Origin: Pseudomonadota bacterium
GTDB lineage: Bacteria > Pseudomonadota > Alphaproteobacteria > Rhizobiales > Xanthobacteraceae
Length of the DNA stretch: 13,442 bases
Assembly: GCA_023405565.1 (NCBI GenBank)
Contig: JAEXXW010000258.1
Span: forward strand, 1 to 13,442
Direction: 5' to 3'
Positions 1 to 6,901 of this stretch are shown in pieces. Each line of letters opens with the position of its first letter. The first letter of the stretch is position 1. The position numbers were made by a program, and so were the translations under genes. A model generated the notes under the pieces. That model saw only the letters and a list, made by a program, of their open reading frames with translations. It was not told the DNA's origin and did not search any database.

Positions 1-773
1 ACTTCATTCTCGCGAATGCCGGCGATGTGGTGCATATGTCAGTGACCGAAGTCGCCGAGAAAACGCGGTCGAGCGAAGGCAGCGTCGTCGGCCTTTGCCA
101 GCAGCTTGGTGCGCGCGGCTTCCAGCAGATCAAGATTGCATTGGCGCGCGATCTCGTTCAGCCGGTGCAATTCATCCACGAGGATCTGAACCGCGGCGAT
201 GAAACGCGTGCCGTTCTGGAGAAGATCTTCGCCAGCGATATCCAGGCGTTGCAGGATACACTCAAGGTTCTCGACACCGCGCAAATTGCGAAGGCGGTGA
301 CAGCCATCGTCAAGGCCAGACGGGTCGAGGTCTATGGAATCGGCAGCGCGGCGCCGATCGCCGAAGACACCAATTACCGACTGATGCGGATCGGCATCGA
401 GACCAAGGTCGTGATCGATTCTCATGTCCAGGCGATCAGCGCGTCCTTGACCGACCGCGATGTTGTCACCATCACGATTTCGCATTCGGGTAGTACGATT
501 GAGACGGTAACGGCGACGCGCCTCGCCAAACAGGCTGGTGCGACCACGATCTGCATCACCAATTTCGGCAAGTCGCCGCTGCTCACCCATGCCGATATCG
601 TGCTGCATACGATGGCGAAGGAAACACAGTTCCGCACCGAGGCGATGACCAGCCGCATCGCCCAGCTTGCGGTGGTCGATGCGCTGATCGCTTCTGTCGC
701 CCTTACGACATACGAAAAGTCGGTCGATACCATCGCAAAGACGTTCGAAGTCCTGTCCACGAAAAGATACTAG
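1..773 (+). CDS. MurR/RpiR family transcriptional regulator, 5'-truncated by window edge
   Basis: This is a sugar-phosphate-responsive DNA-binding regulator. The reading frame is open from base 3, before the first possible GTG/ATG starts (27, 36). The residues there (FILANAGDVVHMSVTEVAEK) match the middle of the RpiR N-terminal helix-turn-helix domain, so the true start lies outside the window. The helix-turn-helix continues through SSEGSVVGLCQQLGARGFQQ. A SIS (sugar isomerase) domain follows, visible as VEVYGIGSAAPIAEDTNYRL and the serine-rich ISHSGST phosphosugar-binding loop, and ends near the C-terminus at the TAG of 771-773. RpiR regulators usually control a neighbouring sugar or amino-sugar catabolic operon. 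No such operon lies downstream here, so its target is probably upstream of the window. The family call is firm; the ligand cannot be told from sequence. Confidence 0.9.
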   Translation, partial: FILANAGDVVHMSVTEVAEKTRSSEGSVVGLCQQLGARGFQQIKIALARDLVQPVQFIHEDLNRGDETRAVLEKIFASDIQALQDTLKVLDTAQIAKAVTAIVKARRVEVYGIGSAAPIAEDTNYRLMRIGIETKVVIDSHVQAISASLTDRDVVTITISHSGSTIETVTATRLAKQAGATTICITNFGKSPLLTHADIVLHTMAKETQFRTEAMTSRIAQLAVVDALIASVALTTYEKSVDTIAKTFEVLSTKRY

Positions 774-865
774 AGCCGTAAAATCATTGTTCGAATCTAA
801 TTTCAAATGAGTGGCCTGATGGGTTCCTCGAGGTCTCCTGAAAGGGCAGATCGAACAACCGATTA

Positions 866-883
866 ATCCTCGCAATTGAGGAT
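866..883. repeat. Inverted repeat downstream of the RpiR gene
   Basis: Arms ATCCTC (866-871) and GAGGAT (878-883) flank a 6-nt loop. The pairing can be extended with bulges by CAAC/CGTTG on the outside. It lies about 90 bp after the regulator's stop and has no T-tract, so it could be a factor-dependent termination signal or an operator. Function is not established. Confidence 0.35.
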
Positions 884-1042
884 CGTTGGGCCGGATCGGC
901 TGCATGCGCAGCACTTGCGTCGTCGATCAGTTATGTGCCGAAAGGGGGCGCGGTGGTCTGCCGTCCTGATGAGTGGGCATGGCCGCGGAAAGTGTTGCCG
1001 GGCGGAACACGGCTTGTTCGCGTTCTCCCTCTGTCCAAAAAG

Positions 1043-1060
1043 ACTACACCTATGGATAAT
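1043..1060 (+). promoter_or_regulatory. Shared motif copy 1, upstream of DUF3300 operon
   Basis: The sequence is ACTACACCTATGGATAAT. It matches the consensus ACTACACCTANGKAYAMT with the copies at 9092 and 11808, and ends 122 bp before the DUF3300 start codon. It is the most divergent copy: TAC-N6-GGA where the other two have TAC-N6-GTA. It is probably an activator or regulator binding site. Confidence 0.55.
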
Positions 1061-1096
1061 CGAGCTAGTCCCCGAGCCAATTGATAATGCCACAGC

Positions 1097-1116
1097 CACG
1101 ATCAAGGATGATCGTG
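1097..1116. promoter_or_regulatory. Perfect 8-bp inverted repeat in the DUF3300 leader
   Basis: Arms CACGATCA (1097-1104) and TGATCGTG (1109-1116) are perfectly complementary around a 4-nt AGGA spacer, 66 bp before the start codon. It could be an operator for a dimeric regulator or a stem-loop in the 5' leader mRNA. It has no T-tract, so it is not a plain terminator. Confidence 0.45.
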
Positions 1117-1182
1117 AGTTTATTGGCGGCCGTCCGCATGAAGACGCTTGACGTCAAAAATTGAGGGCGAGGAGATTTTGGT

Positions 1183-2517
1183 ATGCGGATGCTCTTGAAA
1201 GCTTTTGTATTCATTGTGGTTGGGTTCGTTGGAACCAATCAAACGTTTTCTCAGACAGCCACGTTAAAGTCGGAGGAACTGGAGCAACTCGTGGCTCCGA
1301 TCGCGCTGTATCCGGATACGTTGCTGTCACAGGTTCTGATTGCCTCGACCTATCCACTTGAAGTCGTCGAAGCCGAGCGGTGGGTCAGCGGCAACAAGAG
1401 CCTCAAGGGCGATGCTCTCAAGAATGCCGTCGACCAGAAGAAATGGGATGACAGCGTCAAGGCGCTGACAGCGACACCCGATGTCCTGGCCATGATGTCG
1501 GATAAGCTGGACTGGATGCAGAAACTTGGTGATGCCGTGCTGGCGCAGCAGCCGGATGTGATGGACGCAATCCAGAGGCTTCGTCAAAAGGCGCAGGCGA
1601 ACGACAAGCTGAAGACCACCAACCAGCAGAAAGTCTCGACCGTCCAGCAATCAGGCAAGGATTACATTGTCATCGAGCCGGCGGTGCCGCAGACCATCTA
1701 TGTGCCCTATTACGATCCTGCCGTCGTTTATGGCGGGTGGTCGTATCCAGACTATCCACCCTATTACTTTCCGTCGCCCGGCTATATCACGAGCGGAATG
1801 CTTGCGACCGGCATTGCCTTTGCAACAGGCGTCGCGGTTGGCGCCTGGGCGAGAGGCGGAAACTGGTGGGGAGGCGGTTTCAACTGGGGCAACAACAACA
1901 TCAACATCAATAACGACATCGATATCAACAAGCGCAAGAACTGGGTTCATAACCCCGAACATCGTCAGGGTGTCCGATACAACAACGACAACGTAAGACA
2001 GAAATTCGCCAAAAGCGGTGTCGGCATGGGTGATGTCGGCACGCGCGATAACCGGATGGATTTCCGTGGTCGTGACGGCCAGCAGGTGCTGAAGCCCGGC
2101 GATGGGCGGCCCGGTGAGCGGCCTGACGGTGCTCGCCCTGATCGTGATCGTCCGAATGCGGGTGACAGGCCGGGTGGCGGCAATCGACCGCAAGCGAAGC
2201 CCGGTAAAGGCGATCGTCCCCAAGCCAAAGCTGGTGGAGGCAACCAGAAGAAAGCAGACAGGTCAGGCGGTGGGCAACGACCGCAAGCTAACCCGCGTCC
2301 AAGCGGTGGCGCCTTTGACGGAGTGGATCGTGGAGGCGGTCGTGAGCGGGCCGCAGCACAGCGTGGGCACGCAAGTCTTGGACAACATGGCGGCGGTCGC
2401 CCGCAAATGGGGGGCGGGGGCCGTGGCGGCGGCGGACACGTCGCGGCCCGTGGTGGTGGCGGGCGAGGAGGATTTGGCGGAGGTGGCGGCCGTGGTGGTG
2501 GCGGACGCCGGCGGTGA
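1183..2517 (+). CDS. DUF3300 domain-containing exported protein with Gly/Arg-rich tail
   Basis: Function is unknown; it is an exported protein of the DUF3300 family. The ATG at 1183 has AGGAG (1170-1174) 8 nt upstream. Residues 1-24 are a signal peptide (MRMLLK, then a hydrophobic core to TFSQ). The DUF3300 hallmark follows at about 30-60: LEQLVAPIALYPDTLLSQVL and the EVVEAERW segment, then PYYDPAVVYGGWSYPDYPPY. A short glycine/alanine-rich segment (LATGIAFATGVAVGAWARGG) may associate with the membrane. Next come an Asn/Ile/Asp-rich stretch (about 233-247) and a long low-complexity tail from about residue 290 to 444, with RPQAK/RPQAN repeats and then Gly-Gly-Gly-Arg runs. It heads a likely operon with the DUF2950 gene, a pairing I know from other Proteobacteria. 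The strongly basic tail suggests binding to acidic polymers or nucleic acid at the envelope, which is inference. Confidence 0.9.
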   Translation: MRMLLKAFVFIVVGFVGTNQTFSQTATLKSEELEQLVAPIALYPDTLLSQVLIASTYPLEVVEAERWVSGNKSLKGDALKNAVDQKKWDDSVKALTATPDVLAMMSDKLDWMQKLGDAVLAQQPDVMDAIQRLRQKAQANDKLKTTNQQKVSTVQQSGKDYIVIEPAVPQTIYVPYYDPAVVYGGWSYPDYPPYYFPSPGYITSGMLATGIAFATGVAVGAWARGGNWWGGGFNWGNNNININNDIDINKRKNWVHNPEHRQGVRYNNDNVRQKFAKSGVGMGDVGTRDNRMDFRGRDGQQVLKPGDGRPGERPDGARPDRDRPNAGDRPGGGNRPQAKPGKGDRPQAKAGGGNQKKADRSGGGQRPQANPRPSGGAFDGVDRGGGRERAAAQRGHASLGQHGGGRPQMGGGGRGGGGHVAARGGGGRGGFGGGGGRGGGGRRR

Positions 2518-2537
2518 TGAGAATCCGGCCCACAAAC

Positions 2538-2564
2538 TTGGAGCAAATTCTTGGAGCAAAATTC
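2538..2564 (+). repeat. Tandem 13/14-bp duplication carrying the Shine-Dalgarno of the DUF2950 gene
   Basis: TTGGAGCAAATTC (2538-2550) is followed directly by TTGGAGCAAAATTC (2551-2564), identical apart from one extra A. Each copy carries GGAG. The second places it 8 nt before the ATG at 2565; the first is 21 nt from that ATG. The unit therefore duplicates a ribosome-binding site. Confidence 0.75.
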
Positions 2565-3500
2565 ATGACCGCGCGGATGCTTTCGCTTCACGCCGCAGCC
2601 TTGATCGCCGGATTGTTGTTGGTCGGTCACTCGGCCGCACAGGCTCAGCAAAAATTCAAGTCGGCGGATGAGGCTGTTGCAGCCCTGGTTGCCGCGGCTC
2701 GCGCCGATGATATGCGTGACCTTATGAAGATCTTGGGCCCGGAAGGTCGCGATATTCTGTTCTCCGGAGACGGAGTGGCCGATCAAGCGGCACGGGCAAA
2801 GTTTCTGATCGCTTTCGATCTCAAACATCAGCTCGTCAAGAAAGGGGCCAGCGCAGCGGATCTCGTTGTGGGAGCGAATGACTGGACGCTTCCGATTCCG
2901 ATCGTGGAAAAGGCCGGGGGCTGGCAATTCGACACGGTGACCGGGCGGCGCGAGGTTCTGTCGCGTCGGATCGGCCTCAATGAACTCAGCGCGATCCAGG
3001 TGGCGCTGGCCTATGTCGATGCGCAGAACGAGTATGCGTCGATGCATCCCGAGGGCACCAAGGTCGATGCTTATGCGCAGCGCATCCTGTCATCGCCCGG
3101 CAAAAAGGATGGTCTTTATTGGCCGGCCGCCGCGAACGAGCCGCAAAGCCCGCTTGGCGAAGCCTTTGCGCTTGCGACCATTCAGGGCTATCGCCCTGGC
3201 GCCGAGGCACGGCCATATCATGGCTATTACTACAAGATCCTGACCGGGCAGGGCGCCAATGTGCCCGGTGGCGAGATGAGTTATCTCGTCAACGGCAATC
3301 TCATCGGCGGATTTGCGCTTGTGGCCTATCCCGCCGAATACGGCAATTCCGGTGTGATGACCTTCCTCGTCAATCACTCGGGCGTTGTGTGGCAGAAAGA
3401 CCTCGGTCCCAACACCGCGAGGATTGCCGAGCGGATGAAATCATACGATCCGGATGTGACCTGGCGAAAAGTGCCGGACAGCGAATTGTCGCTGAACTAG
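2565..3500 (+). CDS. DUF2950 domain-containing exported protein
   Basis: This exported protein of unknown function belongs to the DUF2950 family. I prefer the ATG at 2565: it has GGAG 8 nt upstream and gives a clean signal peptide (MTARMLSLHAAALIAGLLLV, cleavage after AAQA). The GTG at 2514 and ATG at 2517 would overlap the DUF3300 stop but have no ribosome-binding site and put a charged stretch ahead of the signal. The mature protein starts FKSADEAVAALVAAARADDM and runs through ILFSGDGVADQAARAKF, INELSAIQVALAYVDAQNEY-like and YYKILTGQGANVPGG segments typical of the family. It lies 47 bp after the DUF3300 gene and is probably co-transcribed with it. A joint envelope role is likely but unproven. 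Confidence 0.88.
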   Translation: MTARMLSLHAAALIAGLLLVGHSAAQAQQKFKSADEAVAALVAAARADDMRDLMKILGPEGRDILFSGDGVADQAARAKFLIAFDLKHQLVKKGASAADLVVGANDWTLPIPIVEKAGGWQFDTVTGRREVLSRRIGLNELSAIQVALAYVDAQNEYASMHPEGTKVDAYAQRILSSPGKKDGLYWPAAANEPQSPLGEAFALATIQGYRPGAEARPYHGYYYKILTGQGANVPGGEMSYLVNGNLIGGFALVAYPAEYGNSGVMTFLVNHSGVVWQKDLGPNTARIAERMKSYDPDVTWRKVPDSELSLN

Positions 3501-3555
3501 AACAATTGACATGAGAAAACAGGCTTGGCTCAGCAACAGTCACGCAGGAGTACAA

Positions 3556-3567
3556 ATGAGGCAATGA
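3556..3567 (+). other. Possible three-codon leader ORF overlapping the RR1 start
   Basis: ATG AGG CAA TGA lies 5 nt after the AGGAG at 3546-3550. Its TGA (3565-3567) overlaps the RR1 ATG (3564-3566) as ATGA. The best Shine-Dalgarno near RR1 is thus well spaced for this tiny frame and 13 nt from the RR1 ATG, so RR1 might be translated by re-initiation. It may also be chance. Confidence 0.25.
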
Positions 3568-3956
3568 TTTCGTTGGTCGATGACGAAGCCGATGTTCTCG
3601 AGGCCATGGCGGGATTGCTTGGGTCGCTCGGTTACGCCGTAAAGACATTCGATTCTGGTCAGGATCTTCTCGTTTCGAACGATATTGACGAGACCGAATG
3701 TGTGATTGCCGACGTCATGATGCCAGGGATCGACGGGTTTGAACTTCAGCGCAGGATCGTGCGGCGTGGGTTGATGTGCCCGATCATTTTCCTGACAGCT
3801 GTTTCGGGACAGCTGACAAGGAAACGTCTGATGGCGGGTGGTGCCTTCGATGTTCTCTCGAAGCCGTGTTCGCAACAGCACTTGGTCGATAGTCTTGAAG
3901 CAGCTCTAGAACAGTATCGCAGGATATTGAAGGCAGGCGGGCATTCGCAGATCTAG
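3564..3956 (+). CDS. Single-domain response regulator (receiver only), RR1
   Basis: This stand-alone CheY-like receiver accepts phosphate from a histidine kinase and has no DNA-binding output. With the ATG at 3564 it has 130 residues: acidic pair D6/D7 (ISLVDDEADV), phospho-acceptor D50 (IADVMMPG), T78 (IFLTAVSG) and K100 (LSKPCSQ). The receiver resembles the FixJ type. A TTG at 3525 would add 13 residues (AQQQSRRSTNEA); the start is uncertain because AGGAG lies 13 nt from the ATG and no good site precedes the TTG. It follows the DUF2950 gene by 63 bp (24 bp from the TTG), probably in the same transcript. It converges with the sensor kinase gene and shares the CTAG at 3953-3956 with it as stop codon. 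Its likely partner is that kinase, with RR1 acting as a phosphate sink, relay or partner to RR2. Confidence 0.85.
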   Translation: MISLVDDEADVLEAMAGLLGSLGYAVKTFDSGQDLLVSNDIDETECVIADVMMPGIDGFELQRRIVRRGLMCPIIFLTAVSGQLTRKRLMAGGAFDVLSKPCSQQHLVDSLEAALEQYRRILKAGGHSQI

Positions 3957-5815
3957 GCGCAACCATCAACCGGCGGCAGAGCGAACTGAAAGCCGGCGCC
4001 GCCGGCGGGCGGCGAATACACGCCGATATGTCCGCCATGCGCCTCCACAATCGATCGGCAGATCGAAAGACCCATCCCCATGCCCTTCGGCTTGGTGGTA
4101 AACAGCGGACGGAAAATCTGATCCATATCGCTGGGCGTGACGCCTGCACCTGTATCCTGGACCGCGACACAAACGCCACCAGATGGTGAGCGTGTCGAAC
4201 GGATGCAGAGTTTTTTCGATGGCGAATTTTCCATGGATTCGATGGCGTTCAGGATAAGATTCAGGAGAACTTGCTGCAATTGGACCCGATGTCCGCGCAC
4301 CAGAGGAATTCCCTCGCCAAATTGCGTTTCAAGTTCGATATCATGCCGCCGCAGGCTGAGCTGGCCAATCGTCAGGACGGACAGAATGACATCGTTGATG
4401 TCGACGAGATCGCGTTTGTGATCGTCCTGGGTGAACATGGCCCTGACGCCTGAGATAATGTCACCGGCGCGATGTGCGGATGTGACGATCTTGTCGAGGG
4501 ACTTGCGCGTCTCGGCGACATTCAATCGATCAGCGGAAAGCCAATTGAGGGCGGCATAGGCATTGCTGACGATGACTGTCAGAGGCTGTTTGATTTCATG
4601 CGCAATGGAGGCGGAGAGCTCTCCGGCCGCAGCGAGCCGGTTGACGTTCTGGAGCTCGGCCATCGTGCTGCGGGCAAAAATCTCGGCAAGTCGCCGCCGC
4701 CGATGCTCGAAGAGAAGCCATCCGATGATTGCACTCTGGATCAGCACGGCCAAGACGACGGCAATGGAATGATAGCGGTATTGCTCCCAGATGGTGGGAT
4801 TGCGAAAGTGAATTGTGCTTCCGGGAGGCAGCCGGCTTTCAGGGATGCCCCAGCGCTGCAGCTCCCTCCAGTCGTATTTGGGCGGATCCATGCCGACAGG
4901 CGCGACCTTGATCGCTCCAGGGGATTCACCGCTCAACAGGCGGACAGCCACGTCACTGACCTCTTGGCCAGCCTTGAGCACGGGAACGTGGGGGCCGCCG
5001 ACGATCTCTCGCCCGAAAAAAGCGTCCGTATAGCTGAAGATCGGGGCATTGGCGACGGCATGTAATTTTGCGAGCGATGTCCCATCGTCATGCATCGCGC
5101 CTGCGGCGTCGACAATCATCAGCTCCCAGAAGATGGCCCTGTGCGGAATGGGCTTTGCGGCGTCCTTCAGGATATCCGCAAAAGAAAACGTGTCGTACCA
5201 TAGAAAATTGACACGATCCTTGAAGCTGTCGGCGACGCGTCTGATTTCCTCGCGCCAGAAGACCTCGATCGGAGAGGTGCCGATTACAATTGAAATCTGG
5301 GTCGTGTCGGGCAAAACCGTAAGGATGTTCTCAATTGCGGCATGATAGTCGATCGCGACCGGAACGACGGCATCATTCGGGCCAAGCATTGTTTTCTGCA
5401 CCCGTCTTTGATCGACAACAGTGAGCAACATCGGAACGTTCGGAAATAGCTTTTCACGGTGTCGCTGAATGAAGGCCGCGGCAGGAGCGCCAATGCTGAT
5501 AATGAGGTCGATCTGTGTCGTTTCATAAAATGCATCAAGAAATTCAACCAGCGCGGGTTCGGTACGATTGTCGTCCGGGTGTGACGATATCAGCGATTGA
5601 TCATGGATATTCAGCGGCCAGGGTGATTGGCGCGTCAATTCCTGCCGGATCGCTCCGGCGTATTCGCTCCATGGTTTGACATCGCGACTGACCGAATGAA
5701 GAAACAGGATGTTCTTTTGTTCTGACGGCGTCGCGAGCGCAAAATCCGGTACCGCGCCAGAGCCAAGTAGCAGGGCGGTGATCAGCATGGAAAATCGCTT
5801 TTGAAAACCTCTCAC
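3953..5815 (-). CDS. Sensor histidine kinase with periplasmic ABC-substrate-binding-like sensor domain
   Basis: This inner-membrane sensor kinase senses a ligand outside the cytoplasm and phosphorylates response regulators. I prefer the GTG at 5815: AGGA lies 7 nt upstream and it gives a basic n-region (RGFQKR) before the hydrophobic signal at about 10-29. The open frame extends to a TTG at 5848 without a ribosome-binding site, and an ATG at 5788 is a third option. From the 5815 start: periplasmic region about 30-345 resembling the ABC_sub_bind family (NILFLHSVSRDVKPW, DLIISIGAPAAAF, IFSYTDAFFGREIVGG); transmembrane helix about 350-370; H-box with H406 (ASIAHEIKQPL); N-box with N523 (NLILNAIESME); G1 box VQDTGAGV from D554; G2 box GMGMGLS at 578-584. 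All catalytic motifs are present. It lies between RR1 (convergent) and RR2 (divergent), so these are its probable targets. The ligand is unknown. Confidence 0.88.
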   Translation of the reverse strand: MRGFQKRFSMLITALLLGSGAVPDFALATPSEQKNILFLHSVSRDVKPWSEYAGAIRQELTRQSPWPLNIHDQSLISSHPDDNRTEPALVEFLDAFYETTQIDLIISIGAPAAAFIQRHREKLFPNVPMLLTVVDQRRVQKTMLGPNDAVVPVAIDYHAAIENILTVLPDTTQISIVIGTSPIEVFWREEIRRVADSFKDRVNFLWYDTFSFADILKDAAKPIPHRAIFWELMIVDAAGAMHDDGTSLAKLHAVANAPIFSYTDAFFGREIVGGPHVPVLKAGQEVSDVAVRLLSGESPGAIKVAPVGMDPPKYDWRELQRWGIPESRLPPGSTIHFRNPTIWEQYRYHSIAVVLAVLIQSAIIGWLLFEHRRRRLAEIFARSTMAELQNVNRLAAAGELSASIAHEIKQPLTVIVSNAYAALNWLSADRLNVAETRKSLDKIVTSAHRAGDIISGVRAMFTQDDHKRDLVDINDVILSVLTIGQLSLRRHDIELETQFGEGIPLVRGHRVQLQQVLLNLILNAIESMENSPSKKLCIRSTRSPSGGVCVAVQDTGAGVTPSDMDQIFRPLFTTKPKGMGMGLSICRSIVEAHGGHIGVYSPPAGGAGFQFALPPVDGCA

Positions 5816-6160
5816 GGGCGGATCCTGTGCGATGTCATCGACTATCAAAGGGAGGTCTGGAGAGCGCGCTGATGCGTATTAAGTGAAGTCAAAACGGAAA
5901 ATGCAACGTCTTCATATGTTTACAGCTTTTGTGCTGCAGGCGACGAATCAGGGCCGGCGATCTCATCGTTTCCAAAAGAAGTCGGATGAATCGTATTTTC
6001 CGCAATTTGAAACGGCTCACGCCAAACGTAATTGATGGCGCATCAATAACAATGAAGGTGCGTTGATCGCGCTGTGTTGATAGCGGGTAGGGACAGGACG
6101 GTTTAACGTGGCGGCGGGGTTATTTTGCGCCGGGATGGTAGAGTATGCGTAGGAGGAGTG
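5816..6160. other. Divergent control region between sensor kinase and RR2
   Basis: This 345-bp region holds the promoters of both signalling genes and no gene that I can support. On the minus strand TTGCAT (5906-5901) and TTAATA (5882-5877), 18 nt apart, could be a weak promoter for the kinase. On the plus side there is an inverted repeat at 6031-6047 and a GTTGAT direct repeat (6062-6067 and 6076-6081). TTGATA (6077-6082) could be a -35 for RR2, but the -10 is weak. The shared 18-bp motif is absent. Confidence 0.5.
6031..6047. promoter_or_regulatory. Perfect 7-bp inverted repeat upstream of RR2, candidate operator
   Basis: Arms ATTGATG (6031-6037) and CATCAAT (6041-6047) flank GCG, 113 bp before the RR2 start. 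It resembles an FNR/FixK-type box, but those are TTGAT-N4-ATCAA and this is TTGAT-N5-ATCAA, one base too long. It is a good candidate binding site for a dimeric regulator; which one is unknown. Confidence 0.5.
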
Positions 6161-6841
6161 ATGACCGGAAGCTCCGCAAATTCTGGCGTGGTATTTGTCA
6201 TCGACGATGACCGGGATATTCGGGATGGCTTGAGCAATCTGCTCCGTTCGGTCGGGCTGGACGTCGAATGTTTCGCTTCAACAGATGCCTTTCTCAATCA
6301 TCCCCGAACGGACCGTGAAAGTTGTCTTCTTCTCGATGTGCGTCTCCCCGGCAAAAGTGGTCTCGACCTTCAAGGCGATATGAAAGCGAAGGGGATTGAT
6401 ATTCCAATCGTTTTCATGACGGGCTATCCCGAATTCACGATCGGGATTCAGGCGATGAAGGAGGGGGCGCTTGAATTTCTCTGTAAGCCGTTTCGTGAGC
6501 AGGCGCTGTTGGATGCCGTGCGGCGCGGTCTCGAGCGGGATCGGGTGAGGTTGGCGACAGAGATCGGCCTTGCTGGCGTCAAATCGAAATATGAAACTCT
6601 GACGGGCCGCGAACGCGAGGTCATGAGCAAGGTCGCGTCGGGGCTGATGAACAAGTCGATCGCGGCCCAGCTCGGCATCAGCCAGGTGACTGTGAAAGTC
6701 CACCGCGGCAGCGTGATGCGAAAGCTCGGTGCGAGATCGCTGGCCGATCTTGTGCGGATGGCTGATGTCATAGCCAAGGTGGAATGTTCGGATGCGGGCC
6801 GCACGCAAGCGCGATCCTTCGATACCTATACCCGGGGATAG
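6161..6841 (+). CDS. FixJ/LuxR-type two-component response regulator, RR2
   Basis: This phosphorylation-controlled transcription factor is the DNA-binding output of the locus. The ATG at 6161 has a strong AGGAGGAG at 6151-6158. Receiver domain 10-125: acidic residues D15-D17 (VIDDDRDIRDG), phospho-acceptor D59 (LLLDVRLPGKSGLD), T87 (VFMTGYPE) and K109 (LCKPFREQ). The LuxR-type helix-turn-helix at about 145-203 starts LTGREREVMSKVASGLMNKS and continues ISQVTVKVHRGSVMRKLGA. The 226-residue length suits the FixJ/NarL-like family. A basic/polar tail (SDAGRTQARSFDTYTRG) follows the DNA-binding domain. It is transcribed away from the kinase gene, so the two are a likely cognate pair. It is the best local candidate to bind the 18-bp motif found at 1043, 9092 and 11808. 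Confidence 0.92.
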   Translation: MTGSSANSGVVFVIDDDRDIRDGLSNLLRSVGLDVECFASTDAFLNHPRTDRESCLLLDVRLPGKSGLDLQGDMKAKGIDIPIVFMTGYPEFTIGIQAMKEGALEFLCKPFREQALLDAVRRGLERDRVRLATEIGLAGVKSKYETLTGREREVMSKVASGLMNKSIAAQLGISQVTVKVHRGSVMRKLGARSLADLVRMADVIAKVECSDAGRTQARSFDTYTRG

Positions 6842-6843
6842 GT
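6824..6843. repeat. Inverted repeat across the RR2 stop codon, with the motif core
   Basis: ACCTAT (6824-6829) and ATAGGT (6838-6843) flank an 8-nt ACCCGGGG loop; the TAG stop is 6839-6841. The right arm continues as GTAT, so the minus strand reads ATACACCTAT (6847-6838), carrying the TACACCTA core of the shared motif but not its flanks. No T-tract follows. It could be an operator for the gene at 6972 or end the RR2 transcript. Confidence 0.35.
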
Positions 6844-6901
6844 GTATGGTATTTCTGATCGTGCATTAATGGGTCGGCCTTAACTCTTAAGAACAGTGGG
6901 G

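Larger units (their letters stand above)
774..1182. other. 409-bp gene-free region upstream of the DUF3300 operon
   Basis: I find no convincing gene here. The open frames on both strands (876-1151 plus, 863-1105 minus) have no family resemblance and poor start contexts. The region holds an inverted repeat at 866-883 (ATCCTC/GAGGAT, 6-nt loop), a copy of the shared 18-bp motif at 1043-1060, and a perfect 8-bp inverted repeat at 1097-1116. The last two probably belong to the control region of the operon starting at 1183. The first may mark the end of the RpiR transcript, although no T-tract follows it. Confidence 0.6.

Noticed and set aside
876..1151. Open frames in the 774-1182 gap on both strands
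   Set aside because: Poor start context, no recognisable domain, and they overlap the motif and dyad of the operon's control region.
1965..3047. Long minus-strand open frame of 360 residues, extremely proline-rich
   Set aside because: It is the antisense of the Gly/Arg-rich DUF3300 tail and the DUF2950 start; its composition is the mirror of GGC/CGG repeats.
3506..3511. Perfect TTGACA between DUF2950 and RR1, a possible internal promoter
   Set aside because: No -10-like hexamer at the expected 16-18 nt spacing.
4472..5065. 197-residue plus-strand open frame
   Set aside because: Antisense of the sensor kinase gene, whose motifs are all intact on the minus strand.
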